From Tubulinosema ratisbonensis (lineage: Eukaryota > Microsporidia > Tubulinosematidae): a stretch of DNA of 18,769 nucleotides. The position numbers and the translations under genes were made by a program. Below the pieces are notes generated by a model. That model did not search any database. It saw nothing but the letters and a program-made list of their open reading frames with translations, and had not been told where the DNA came from. The stretch is from positions 1 through 18,769 of the forward strand of contig RCSS01000388.1 of assembly GCA_004000155.1 (NCBI GenBank), read 5' to 3'. Position 1 is the stretch's first letter; the number at the start of each line of letters is the position of its first letter. Positions 8,395 to 14,859 of this stretch are shown piece after piece.

Positions 8395-8510
8395 TTACAA
8401 TACTCGATGTTCCTATATAGACGCCCACCATAGTACTAATCAAGCTCACACAGGTTTCACTTTAGAAATCTACTAGATTTCAATGTTTTTCAGTGGATAT
8501 GACCGCAAAT
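8392..8510 (-). rRNA. Second, diverged 5S rRNA copy (variant gene or young pseudogene)
   Basis: It aligns without gaps over all 119 nt to the copy at 367-485 with 21 differences (my count). In 16 of the 21 a G/C of the first copy is A/T here, the direction of AT drift. A 33-base block covering the internal control region is identical (397-429 versus 8421-8453), and the upstream CTCACTA is kept. Helix IV changes from CCATATGG to CTATATAG, a compensated pair; helix V keeps pairing through one wobble. Helices I, II and III each gain a mismatch. So it may still be transcribed and may fold, but is weaker than copy 1. It ends 41 bp before the VMA8 ATG on the same strand. Confidence 0.75.
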
Positions 8511-8522
8511 GCAAATATTTTA

Positions 8523-8529
8523 TAGTGAG
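8523..8529 (-). promoter_or_regulatory. Upstream element CTCACTA of the second 5S copy
   Basis: Same heptamer and same -19 to -13 position as in front of the first copy. Here it is followed by TAAAATA, giving CTCACTATAAAATA, which includes a TATA-like stretch. Confidence 0.45.
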
Positions 8530-8697
8530 TATCAATGATAAAATGTATTTTTTCTTANAAAATTGTGTTTCAAAAAGATTTATTTTACAAATTTTTTTAA
8601 TTCGTAAATATTTTTAATGCAAAAATGTTTCAATTAAATGCTTCTAACAAAAATGTTTTATCAAATACACATTTATACAACCATGTTTACTACTATT

Positions 8698-8769
8698 AGC
8701 ACCGTGGCGCAGTGGGAGCGCGATAGGCTCATAACCTGTAGGTCCGAAGATCGAAACTTCGCGGTGCTA
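8698..8769 (+). tRNA. Initiator tRNA-Met (anticodon CAT)
   Basis: A 72-nt cloverleaf starting AGCACCGTGGCGCAGTGG. The acceptor stem AGCACCG pairs fully with CGGTGCT, and A is the discriminator. The anticodon loop CTCATAA carries CAT. Initiator marks are present: A1-T72 as the first pair, and GATCGAAAC in place of the usual TTC in the T loop (eukaryotic initiators have AUCG). The sequence is very close to yeast initiator tRNA. No intron. A T7 run follows as terminator. The last three bases are also the stop codon of the convergent MBOAT gene. Confidence 0.95.
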
Positions 8770-9900
8770 TTTTTTTAATAAATTTATATATTTATTATAC
8801 TGTGATTTATAATTAAGCCAAATACAAATTGGTTGCCCAATTACACAAAACATCATCCAAAACAAATAATTTCCAATTTTAGGCACTGCTTTTGCTATTC
8901 TATCAGTACTCTCCATCAAAATTAACTGACCCATAAACCCAAAAAAAGTATAAAACCTCAAAGTTTTTGACGAAATAGAAATTGCGTACTCATGAAACAG
9001 TCCAGAAACAAAAAAACATGTAAAAACTGCAAACCTTTTTGAGTAATTTCTTTTTACCATTGGTTTAAATATGTAAGACTTAAACCAATGGTGCATCTCC
9101 TTGTTCCAAGAAGACCAAAATTCTGCAACTGTTTTTTTATTCCACCAATCAGAAAAATACTTTTTATTTTTAAAATATGTTAATTCTGCAAAAATTGGTA
9201 AAACACAAATAAAAACAATNATAAAAAANAAAATAAACATTAAAATTGTGACAATTGATAAAATAAGAAAATATTCTAAAAAAATAGATATTTTAGAATT
9301 GTTAATTAGAATTCCTAGGGTGGGAATAGCAATCTGATCAGCTATAAAATTAATCAATAAAGATGCAAATAATAAAATAAATGTTTTTTTGACTATTTTA
9401 AAGCCGTTTATTCTCTTTTTTCTTCTAAAATTTTTTTTGTAAATCACAGTTGGAAATAAAAGAAAATTTAAATAATTTTTTAAATTATTTTCTTCTTTTA
9501 TTTTTTTATTTTTTCTTTTTTTTACGAATTTATTTTCTAAAATAAATGAAATTAATTTAGTAAAAAAATACAAACTAAATCCAACACAGAAAAATGAAAA
9601 ATATAAATGAGTCATTGCTAGGGAGATAACTAAACCAATCAGAAATTCTATTAAAAATAGATTTAAAAAAGAAAATCTTGTAAAGTTTGCTGTTGCATAA
9701 ACTAATGCACACTTTATAAAATTTAAGAAAAGAAACACGATAAATGCTTCTATCTCAGTTAAAGTAAGTGTCTCTAACGGAATACAAAGTATAAGCCCAT
9801 ATTTTCTTATGTTTCTAAACAATAATTGTATTAAAAAGAGTGTAGAAATGATGTAAGAAAGATTGTTTATGCCTTGATAATTTAGTTTTTTTATTTTCAT
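8767..9900 (-). CDS. MBOAT O-acyltransferase of the DGAT1/SOAT (ARE1/ARE2) family
   Basis: Multi-span ER membrane enzyme that esterifies diacylglycerol (to triacylglycerol) or a sterol with acyl-CoA. Landmarks: many hydrophobic segments; NLKNYLNFLLFPTVIY (139-154), like the YL.F...PTL.YQ motif; YFSDWWN (248-254), the FYxDWWN acyl-CoA motif; FWSSWNKEMHHW (261-272); and LFHEYAIS (301-308), with H303 the expected catalytic His of MBOATs. A GQP motif lies near the C-terminus. At 377 aa it is shorter than DGAT1/SOAT (about 490-640), lacking the long cytosolic N-terminus. DGAT1 versus sterol acyltransferase cannot be decided by eye. Codons 224 and 227 contain an N (ATN, TTN), which leaves them hydrophobic. 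The ATG at 9898-9900 is 34 bp from the divergent next gene. The stop TAG lies in the tRNA. Confidence 0.87.
   Translation of the reverse strand: MKIKKLNYQGINNLSYIISTLFLIQLLFRNIRKYGLILCIPLETLTLTEIEAFIVFLFLNFIKCALVYATANFTRFSFLNLFLIEFLIGLVISLAMTHLYFSFFCVGFSLYFFTKLISFILENKFVKKRKNKKIKEENNLKNYLNFLLFPTVIYKKNFRRKKRINGFKIVKKTFILLFASLLINFIADQIAIPTLGILINNSKISIFLEYFLILSIVTILMFIXFFXIVFICVLPIFAELTYFKNKKYFSDWWNKKTVAEFWSSWNKEMHHWFKSYIFKPMVKRNYSKRFAVFTCFFVSGLFHEYAISISSKTLRFYTFFGFMGQLILMESTDRIAKAVPKIGNYLFWMMFCVIGQPICIWLNYKSQYNKYINLLKK
8770..8776 (+). terminator. Pol III terminator of the initiator tRNA
   Basis: Seven T directly after the tRNA. Read on the other strand the same bases encode the C-terminal lysines of the MBOAT protein. 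Confidence 0.85.
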
Positions 9901-9934
9901 TTTTTAGAAATAAATAAATTTTTTATATTTTTAT

Positions 9935-10399
9935 ATGATAATGATTGAAGAATTAGTAAAGGAAAACACTTTGATTGAGTTGTGTACCATGCCTAACAAA
10001 CAAATTTACTCCTTTTTTAACAAAGAATCAAATTTAATCATAGTGGATTGTAACTTAAATTTCTATTTGTCTGGTTTTGTAACAAATTTTATTTTTGACA
10101 TAAATGACTTATTTATTTTTTTAGAAAAACAAACCAATAAAACAATAATCATAGATTACTTAAACTTTTACTTTGATCAAGTAAATAATCCTTTAATTAT
10201 TTTTAATAATTTATGGGAATGTGTTTATAAAGGAAATAAAATTATAATAATTAATCATTTTCACGAATATAAGAAGAATTTACAAAGTAAACATATGTCA
10301 CTTTACAATAAAATGTGCACACATAAAATAACTTATAAAAATGAATTTATTTTACAAAAAAATAAGGAATTTAAATTAATAAATTTGAAATCTTTGTAA
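9935..10399 (+). CDS. Unknown protein, possibly a degenerate RecA-fold (Rad51-paralogue or Elongator-type) subunit
   Basis: 154 aa, Asn/Ile/Phe-rich, no signal peptide and no clear membrane segment. I do not recognise it. Two strongly hydrophobic strands, each ending in a polar residue, stand out: KTIIIDYLNF (69-78, D74 placed like a Walker B Asp) and KIIIINHFH (102-110). With LIIVDCN (34-40) they resemble the central strands of a RecA/Rad51 core, but there is no Walker A loop. Non-catalytic RecA-fold subunits such as Elp6 or Shu proteins are one idea, as inference only. Two start codons are possible, 9935 and 9941, both in frame. Divergent from the MBOAT gene with a 34-bp shared upstream region and no CCC motif. 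It is expressed-looking in that a single frame is open for 154 codons in very AT-rich DNA. Confidence 0.6.
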   Translation: MIMIEELVKENTLIELCTMPNKQIYSFFNKESNLIIVDCNLNFYLSGFVTNFIFDINDLFIFLEKQTNKTIIIDYLNFYFDQVNNPLIIFNNLWECVYKGNKIIIINHFHEYKKNLQSKHMSLYNKMCTHKITYKNEFILQKNKEFKLINLKSL

Positions 10400-11109
10400 A
10401 TAATGTCTACCAAGGAAGGATTTTATTAAAAATGTAATTTTTTTCAAGTTTCCAGCAAGATACCTAACCCATCTTAAAAAAATTAAATTATAAGTTGTAA
10501 CTTTTTAATAATGACATCATAACTTCAATAGATTCTTAAGCACATAACTCATATCGCGTGTATGGACCTAACAAGCTATTTATACCTTTTAATTCAGCAC
10601 TTATTTAATATATTTTTATGCTCTCGCGGCCCTCACTCAAATAAGATATGTTTTGAGTAAATAAATTTGAGGAAGTTGTTTTTCTTTATGCTTTTATTCA
10701 AGTTATTTCTAGATGAATCGCTCGTGTTTAGCGTAGAATTTTTTTTTTTATTTAAATTAATAATTAAATAATTCCTAATTCGTAATTTACTAGAATAAAA
10801 AAAAGATTTGTTAAGTTTCTTTAAAATTTTATAAAATATTAAAAGAACGATCAAGATCACGATTTTAAATCAAAAAATAATATTGGCGATGACTGGTCAG
10901 CTACTTACTTTTTCATTCTAACCCTTTACACATCATGTATTTTACTTCGTCATAAGATATTTTAGTCACTTGACTGAAGGGCTCACTTGGATCCCAGAAA
11001 TATTCGTCACTGTCACCATGTTCTATATTTTATTCGCTAAAGTAGATTTCACATATTTTTCCTTAATTTCTATGAAAACCTTGTTTTTTCTCAAAAAAAT
11101 TAAAAGGTT
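10376..11109 (-). pseudogene. Possible decayed protein gene on the minus strand
   Basis: Stop-free minus-strand blocks follow one another in protein-like order: 11026-11109 (28 codons, containing KVFIEIKEKYVKSTLANK), 10916-11029 (38 codons, containing DSDEYFWDPSEPFSQV and SYDEVKYMMCKGLE before TGA), 10633-10860 (75 open codons but no ATG, starting only at a GTG), and 10379-10504 (42 codons, containing FLRWVRYLAGNLKK). The second and fourth share a frame; the others are shifted. The 10880-11030 patch is visibly less AT-rich and pyrimidine-rich on the plus strand, as expected for minus-strand coding in this genome. No family recognised. Complementary plus-strand frames are also partly open, so strand and reality are uncertain. 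Confidence 0.35.
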
Positions 11110-11624
11110 TTACTTTTCATTTAATAAAAAAAATTTTTTTAGGCGTAATGCCGTAAAAAATATTATAAATGAATTACTTAAAGATATCTTTTAATTTTAG
11201 TGATCCATCTATTAATATTTCATTTTTAATACTTAAATTAAAAAATAAAATATTTTTACACTCCTCAAAAAAAAATATCAAAAAAGTAAATCAATATTTA
11301 TCAATTAATTATTTAATTTATAGATGATTTTTTCAGAGAGTAATATTAATATTGTATTAAAATATTATGAACTAAAATAAACATACTAATGTTAATTTGT
11401 ATACCAAAGAAAATTAATCTTAAAAAAAAATCCAATATTTGGTAAAAATAAATTATTTTTGAAAAAAATTAAGTTTTTTAAATTATAAAATCTAAGATTC
11501 TTTTTTTATTAAAAATTAAAAAGATTAGAACATTTTGTCTTCTTAGAATTTTTTATTTTTTAATCATAAAAATGTTTTTAAAAAAAATAATCTTTTTTAA
11601 AAAATTAATAAATTCCTAATTATT
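11110..11624. other. AT-rich spacer without a recognised gene
   Basis: Mostly homopolymeric A and T runs and short ATTAATATT-type words. No tRNA, no CCC-ATG pair and no protein-like frame seen. Confidence 0.5.
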
Positions 11625-12473
11625 TTAATTATCATTCATCAATTCAGATAACTCAAAAACAAAAGGAGATTTCTTAACATTTTTAAGATTCAATCCTTCA
11701 TTCTTAAGTAAATACCTCATAAAAGATTTCTTTAACAAATTCAATGATTCAAAATTAAATGACCCATTTTCAACAATGATGTCAGGATTGGTCAAGGAAT
11801 AATTGTAAACCCAGTTTTCTGTGCTTGCCCAAACATGTTCAAGCATCTTTCTTACCTTTTCACTGTCAAATTTTCTTTCCTTTAAATCTCTTTCACTTCT
11901 TATCCTAATCAATTGTTCTTTTTGGGTTGTCAGTGCAATTTTTAAAATTGCGAAATTAGAAAAGTTTGTTAAATTTTTGGTAAAAGCTAACTTAAAATCA
12001 ATTTGTTCAATTTTTTTGTTTGATTTGATTTCATTAAAACAGAAAAATTTGTCTGAGAATAANTAATGGGAAAACAATCCTTCCACAATTATGTATTCTG
12101 GTTTGGGGTTATCAATAAAGATTGGAGAACTGGAAAAAGAGTCTTTAAACTTAAACTTACAGATCTCCAATACGTCTTTGCCAGTATCAAAACTGTGTAA
12201 TAGGTTGATAATTTTGTCCCATCGGATGATCGCAGGATTTTCATAATCATAAAAGTCACCAGTTTGAGGATTTGTCTCGTAGAAGTCGTCCAAATTTANA
12301 ACGTAACAAGATTTATTAGCCAATTTTAACAAAATCTGTAACGCAAAGCTAATAGTAGTCTTNCCAGAGGTACTAGGTCCTTGTATGGCAATGATTTTAA
12401 TCTTCTTATTGGTTTTAAATTTGTTTGTAATAATTTCCAAGTAATCCTTCAATCCTAATTTTTGCAATGTCAT
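11625..12473 (-). CDS. Uridine kinase-like P-loop kinase (uridine kinase/phosphoribulokinase family)
   Basis: Likely phosphorylates uridine or cytidine in pyrimidine salvage, in the cytosol. Walker A is GPSTSGKTT (32-40): the ambiguous codon 37 is GGN, so the key Gly is certain. LDDFYE (61-66) matches the family's LD.FY motif, DFYDYENPAIIRWDKI (73-88) the NFDHPDAFD region, and IIVEGLFS (128-135) the IVEG strand. RSERDLKERKFD (192-203) matches the lid RxxRDxxxRG. Length 282 aa is usual for single-domain uridine kinases. Two other Ns affect codon 59 (NTA) and codon 137 (TAN, presumably Tyr). The divergence from canonical motifs means another substrate of the same fold, such as nicotinamide riboside, stays possible. 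A GGG (minus strand) lies one base before the ATG. Confidence 0.72.
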   Translation of the reverse strand: MTLQKLGLKDYLEIITNKFKTNKKIKIIAIQGPSTSXKTTISFALQILLKLANKSCYVXNLDDFYETNPQTGDFYDYENPAIIRWDKIINLLHSFDTGKDVLEICKFKFKDSFSSSPIFIDNPKPEYIIVEGLFSHXLFSDKFFCFNEIKSNKKIEQIDFKLAFTKNLTNFSNFAILKIALTTQKEQLIRIRSERDLKERKFDSEKVRKMLEHVWASTENWVYNYSLTNPDIIVENGSFNFESLNLLKKSFMRYLLKNEGLNLKNVKKSPFVFELSELMNDN

Positions 12474-12482
12474 ACCCTTCTT
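12474..12482 (-). promoter_or_regulatory. GGG-type start-site motif of the uridine kinase-like gene
   Basis: The minus strand reads AGAAGGGT directly before ATG. GGG-type variants of the CCC motif are known in microsporidia. Spacing is one base, closer than at the other genes. Confidence 0.4.
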
Positions 12483-12588
12483 AAATTAAAAATTTAAAAA
12501 GATCAAAAAAGAATTTAAAAACTCTTTTTTTAATTTTCTTACCAATTTTTTAAAAAAAGAATCTAAAAAATTAATTCACATCATTTAT

Positions 12589-12882
12589 TCAAATAAGTCC
12601 TCTTAATTTGTTAACTATCATCATATGTGCCACTTCTAAAGGTAATTTGTCATGGGAATGTTTAACCATTCTAATCACCTCTTTATCATCGTAATCAGTG
12701 TACAGTCTTCCTTTACAACCTTTAATCTTGCACCGCCATGATCTATTAAATTTGTTATTCTTATCAAAGCCATAAATGTACTCCTCATAAACCATAAACT
12801 CTCTGTTTTTCAAGCTGTACAGTTTTACTAACTCCCAATTCATGCACAATTTTTTTTTGTTTGTTAAATAGTCATTTACCAT
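12589..12882 (-). CDS. Single FLYWCH-type zinc-finger protein
   Basis: 97 aa consisting almost only of one FLYWCH (WRKY-GCM1-like) domain. The domain runs from LVKLYSLKNREFMVYEEYIYG (18-38), through SWRC (48-51), CKGRLYTD (56-63) and VIRMVKHSHD (69-78). Expected zinc ligands are C51, C56, H75 and H77. Family knowledge: FLYWCH domains bind DNA or proteins and are often found at the N-terminus of Mutator-like transposases as well as in host regulators. Here no transposase follows, so this is either a small host regulator or a remnant domain taken from a transposon. ATG at 12880-12882 is preceded by CTCCTAAA, which resembles the CCC motif and supports this start; a second in-frame Met lies at codon 14. 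Confidence 0.75.
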   Translation of the reverse strand: MVNDYLTNKKKLCMNWELVKLYSLKNREFMVYEEYIYGFDKNNKFNRSWRCKIKGCKGRLYTDYDDKEVIRMVKHSHDKLPLEVAHMMIVNKLRGLI

Positions 12883-12890
12883 TTTAGGAG
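12883..12890 (-). promoter_or_regulatory. CCC-like start-site motif of the FLYWCH gene
   Basis: CTCCTAAA directly before ATG: CTCC replaces CCC, with the usual four-base spacing. Confidence 0.4.
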
Positions 12891-12957
12891 AAGTTAAAAT
12901 AAAAGCTTAAATAAAAAAAGAATTTATTTTTTTTATTTGTGAATAAGCATAAACTAA

Positions 12958-13089
12958 TCATCTACACTCTAACAAGCAATAATAATCTAAAGAGTAAGGG
13001 GCTAAAGTACTCCTAACAAAGTTAGTAAAATTATTTTGTACAACAAATTTAATCAACTGAGCAGTTGTCTTCAGTTTTAAAAATCTCAT
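12958..13089 (-). CDS. Possible small gene, 43 aa, unknown
   Basis: ATG at 13087-13089 to TGA at 12958-12960. The product begins MRFLKLKTTAQLIKFVVQ and ends APYSLDYYCLLECR; its composition is balanced rather than the Lys/Asn/Ile/Phe mix of random AT-rich frames. The patch is also less AT-rich than the spacers on both sides. No family is recognised and there is no signal peptide or membrane segment. No CCC motif precedes it. It could be a very small gene, an exon or a relic; after the TGA the frame stays open for 17 more codons. It lies between the FLYWCH gene and the Cgr1-like gene, all on the minus strand. Confidence 0.4.
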   Translation of the reverse strand: MRFLKLKTTAQLIKFVVQNNFTNFVRSTLAPYSLDYYCLLECR

Positions 13090-13153
13090 ATTTTTTTATT
13101 TTTTTTATTTTTATATTTGAAACAAGAATAAATGACCAATTAAATTTATTATT

Positions 13154-13357
13154 TTAATTTTTCTTTTTTTCTTTTAAATCTTTAATTTTTTGGACGTATT
13201 CTCTTTTTTTCTTTTTCCTTTCTTCAATTATCTGTTTACGATTGTTGCTATGTTGTTTTAACTCTACTTTCTTTTCTTTTTGTTGTTGCCAGGTGAGCAC
13301 AGATTTTTTTTCTCTCTTTTTAGGATCTTTCCATGATTTTCTTAAAATGTTAGCCAT
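13154..13357 (-). CDS. Small Lys/Glu-rich protein, probably Cgr1-like ribosome-biogenesis factor
   Basis: 67 aa, very basic, one long predicted helix. The order ILRKSWKDPKKREKKS, then LTWQQQKEKK, then IIEERKKKKREYVQKIKDLK resembles the Cgr1/CCDC86 family (VWK....R, then LTSWE.KK.KR, then a charged helix ending in ERREKK), nucleolar proteins needed for 60S pre-rRNA processing. Yeast Cgr1 is 120 aa, so this would be a reduced version lacking both ends. Low-complexity charged sequence makes such matches easy by chance, so I am only moderately sure. Upstream reads CTAACCATAAAA before ATG, a weak CC-type motif. Confidence 0.5.
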   Translation of the reverse strand: MANILRKSWKDPKKREKKSVLTWQQQKEKKVELKQHSNNRKQIIEERKKKKREYVQKIKDLKEKKKN

Positions 13358-13379
13358 TTTTATGGTTAGAAATATTTTT

Positions 13380-13640
13380 ATTAATTATTTTTATAAATTA
13401 TATTTTAAATTATTTTATTTTCATTAAATTATATTTTTAATTTCTCTATTTTAAATAAATTAAATTTTAATTCTGTTTTTTTAAATTTAATTGTAAATAA
13501 ATTCTATTTTCAATAAATTTTGTATTTTTTAAAATAATATTTTAATCTGTTTTTTGTAATTTAACTTTTAGTAAATTATATATTTTAAATAATTTTATTT
13601 TTATTTAATTCTATTTTCTTTAAATTAATTTTTTCTAAAT
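13380..13640. repeat. Degenerate AT-rich repeat tract (T-rich on the plus strand)
   Basis: A word close to TTAATTCTRTTTT recurs about five times (near 13437, 13467, 13498, 13541 and 13606) separated by AAATAAATT-type filler, spacing roughly 30-65 bases. No reading frame or RNA is visible. The rest of the 13358-13806 spacer shows nothing else. Confidence 0.4.
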
Positions 13641-13806
13641 TAAATAAGTAATTTTACCCAAACAAAAGATACAAATCAAAATAAATAATTTACTTCTATA
13701 AATCATTAAATATTTTTTAAAATATTAAAACACTTTTTATTGGTCATTGATGCATAAAAAAATAAATGATTTAAAAAAGGAGACTCTTTTATTAAAAACA
13801 AGTTAA

Positions 13807-13816
13807 CCCAATAAAT
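13807..13816 (+). promoter_or_regulatory. CCC-type start-site motif of the UspA-like gene
   Basis: AACCCAATAAAT directly before the ATG, with seven bases between CCC and the start. Confidence 0.55.
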
Positions 13817-14257
13817 ATGAAAAACATAATATTCTTATTTACAAAAACAGATTTCAATACTCCACAAATAGACTGGTTTAACGAAAATATATTCTGTGAA
13901 GATACAAGAATAATTTTAATATTCATCTTAACAGAAAATTTTTATTATTTATCAGACAATAAATTGCTAAACTTTTCATTCCAAATTAATGCTTCAGAAT
14001 CAGAAAAAAGAAAGTTTGAAATTAAAACTTTTTTAGAAAAAGTGGCTGATAAATTTAAAAATAAAGAATTTCTGTCTAAAATCATTTTATGCGGTGAGCA
14101 AAAAGAAAAATTGAGTTTTATTATTAAAAAGATTGGTGCTAGTACCATTGTGATTGGTCCTGATTTGAGTAACAAAAGAGCATTTTCTATCTTTCAGAGC
14201 TTAGAAGATTATTTGTGTAAAAATGTTGAGGCTGCTGTGATTAGGGTTGATAAATAA
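13817..14257 (+). CDS. Universal stress protein (UspA)-like protein
   Basis: 146 aa, the length of a single Usp domain, soluble. N-terminal strand KNIIFLFTKTD (2-12), helix with KTFLEKVADKF (70-80), strand SKIILCGE (87-94), then the end pattern of the fold: IIKKIGASTIVIGPDLS (102-118), like A...GADLIVVGSRG, followed by SIFQSLEDYLCKNVEAAVIRV (124-144), like LGSVS.YVL.....PVLVV. The nucleotide-binding loop G-2X-G-9X-G[ST] is not complete (only G114 is kept), so it may be of the non-ATP-binding class. Role uncertain. HUP-fold relatives (for example electron-transfer flavoproteins) are alternatives. A CCC motif lies before the ATG. Confidence 0.55.
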   Translation: MKNIIFLFTKTDFNTPQIDWFNENIFCEDTRIILIFILTENFYYLSDNKLLNFSFQINASESEKRKFEIKTFLEKVADKFKNKEFLSKIILCGEQKEKLSFIIKKIGASTIVIGPDLSNKRAFSIFQSLEDYLCKNVEAAVIRVDK

Positions 14258-14292
14258 ATTGTACTTTAAGGAGAATATATTTTTACTTTGTA

Positions 14293-14307
14293 CCCCTTAA
14301 AAATACA
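14293..14307 (+). promoter_or_regulatory. CCCC start-site motif of the small basic gene
   Basis: CCCCTTAAAAATACA precedes the ATG directly; 11 bases separate the C run from the start. Confidence 0.5.
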
Positions 14308-14598
14308 ATGCATAAAAAAAAGAAAGCCATAAGAAATATTTTCCCAGAAGAAGCGGAAGAATTGAGAAGACAAGGGTTGGTATTTAAATTAGTGAACCCT
14401 GATTTTATCAAACAAAACCAGATCTCTAAGGATGGAAAAGAAATTTGTAAGAAACATAGAATATCTAAAATATTATANACAAGATTAAAACAAGCTTATG
14501 ACAAGAATGGTTTAGAAGGAGTTTTTAACATTTTAAGAAGAAGAGGGTTTAAAAGAACTGAGTGGAATGAGATTGGTAAAATGTTTGAAGATTTNTAA
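14308..14598 (+). CDS. Small basic protein of unknown function
   Basis: 96 aa, Lys/Arg-rich, predicted mostly helical. I do not recognise it. The N-terminus MHKKKKAIRNIFPEEAEELR starts with a lysine cluster that could serve in nuclear targeting. The C-terminal part, from LKQAYDKNGLEGVFNILRRR to GFKRTEWNEIGKMF, has the helix-turn-helix look of small DNA- or RNA-binding proteins. Codon 57 contains an N (TAN: Tyr or stop) and the last codon is TTN (Phe or Leu). If codon 57 were a real stop the product would end at 56 aa, so this base matters. The gene begins 50 bp after the UspA-like stop on the same strand, and has its own CCCC motif, so it is likely transcribed on its own. Confidence 0.6.
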   Translation: MHKKKKAIRNIFPEEAEELRRQGLVFKLVNPDFIKQNQISKDGKEICKKHRISKILXTRLKQAYDKNGLEGVFNILRRRGFKRTEWNEIGKMFEDX

Positions 14599-14859
14599 AA
14601 TTACATTTTTTAGCATAAATTATTCATTAAATGTTTATTGTTTTGTTAANNTGTGTTATTTGATCAAACATAAATTGCTATTTAAAAGATGATTTATTAT
14701 TTTATTTGATTTTAAAAAAATTTTTTTATGCTAAATTTATAAAATTTTTCTGATTTTTACAATTAAAATATAAAAAAAGAGAATGTTTGATGGTTAGGTT
14801 TATTTTGAGTATCAAAAAATTATTTTATTCTTAAATACTAAAATTTAGTAAAAAATTAG
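14599..14859. other. AT-rich spacer with a short inverted repeat
   Basis: TTTAGCATAAA near 14611-14621 is repeated inverted as TTTATGCTAAA near 14726-14736, right after the stop codon of the small basic gene. There is an N pair at 14650-14651. No gene seen. Confidence 0.4.

Noticed and set aside
8351..8449. N-terminal extension of VMA8 starting at 8449 with a hydrophobic segment
   Set aside because: The codons come from the second 5S copy and AT spacer, and the family N-terminus starts at 8350.
9101..9337. Plus-strand frame opposite the MBOAT gene
   Set aside because: Shadow frame; contains two ambiguous codons and no motif.
2163..9900. The three acyltransferases as a co-transcribed cluster
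   Set aside because: They lie on both strands, far apart, with Pol II and Pol III genes between them.
10633..10860. 75-codon minus-strand frame as an intact gene
   Set aside because: It opens with GTG, not ATG, and has no start motif; kept only as part of a possible relic.
10970..11194. 74-codon plus-strand frame
   Set aside because: It starts with TTG and lies opposite a more protein-like minus-strand frame; probably its shadow.
11821..12066. Plus-strand frame opposite the uridine kinase-like gene
   Set aside because: Shadow frame of a motif-supported gene.
13242..13427. Cys/Phe-rich plus-strand frame
   Set aside because: Antisense of the Lys-rich Cgr1-like frame, which gives Phe and Cys automatically.
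13945..14175. Minus-strand frame opposite the UspA-like gene
   Set aside because: Shadow frame without start motif.
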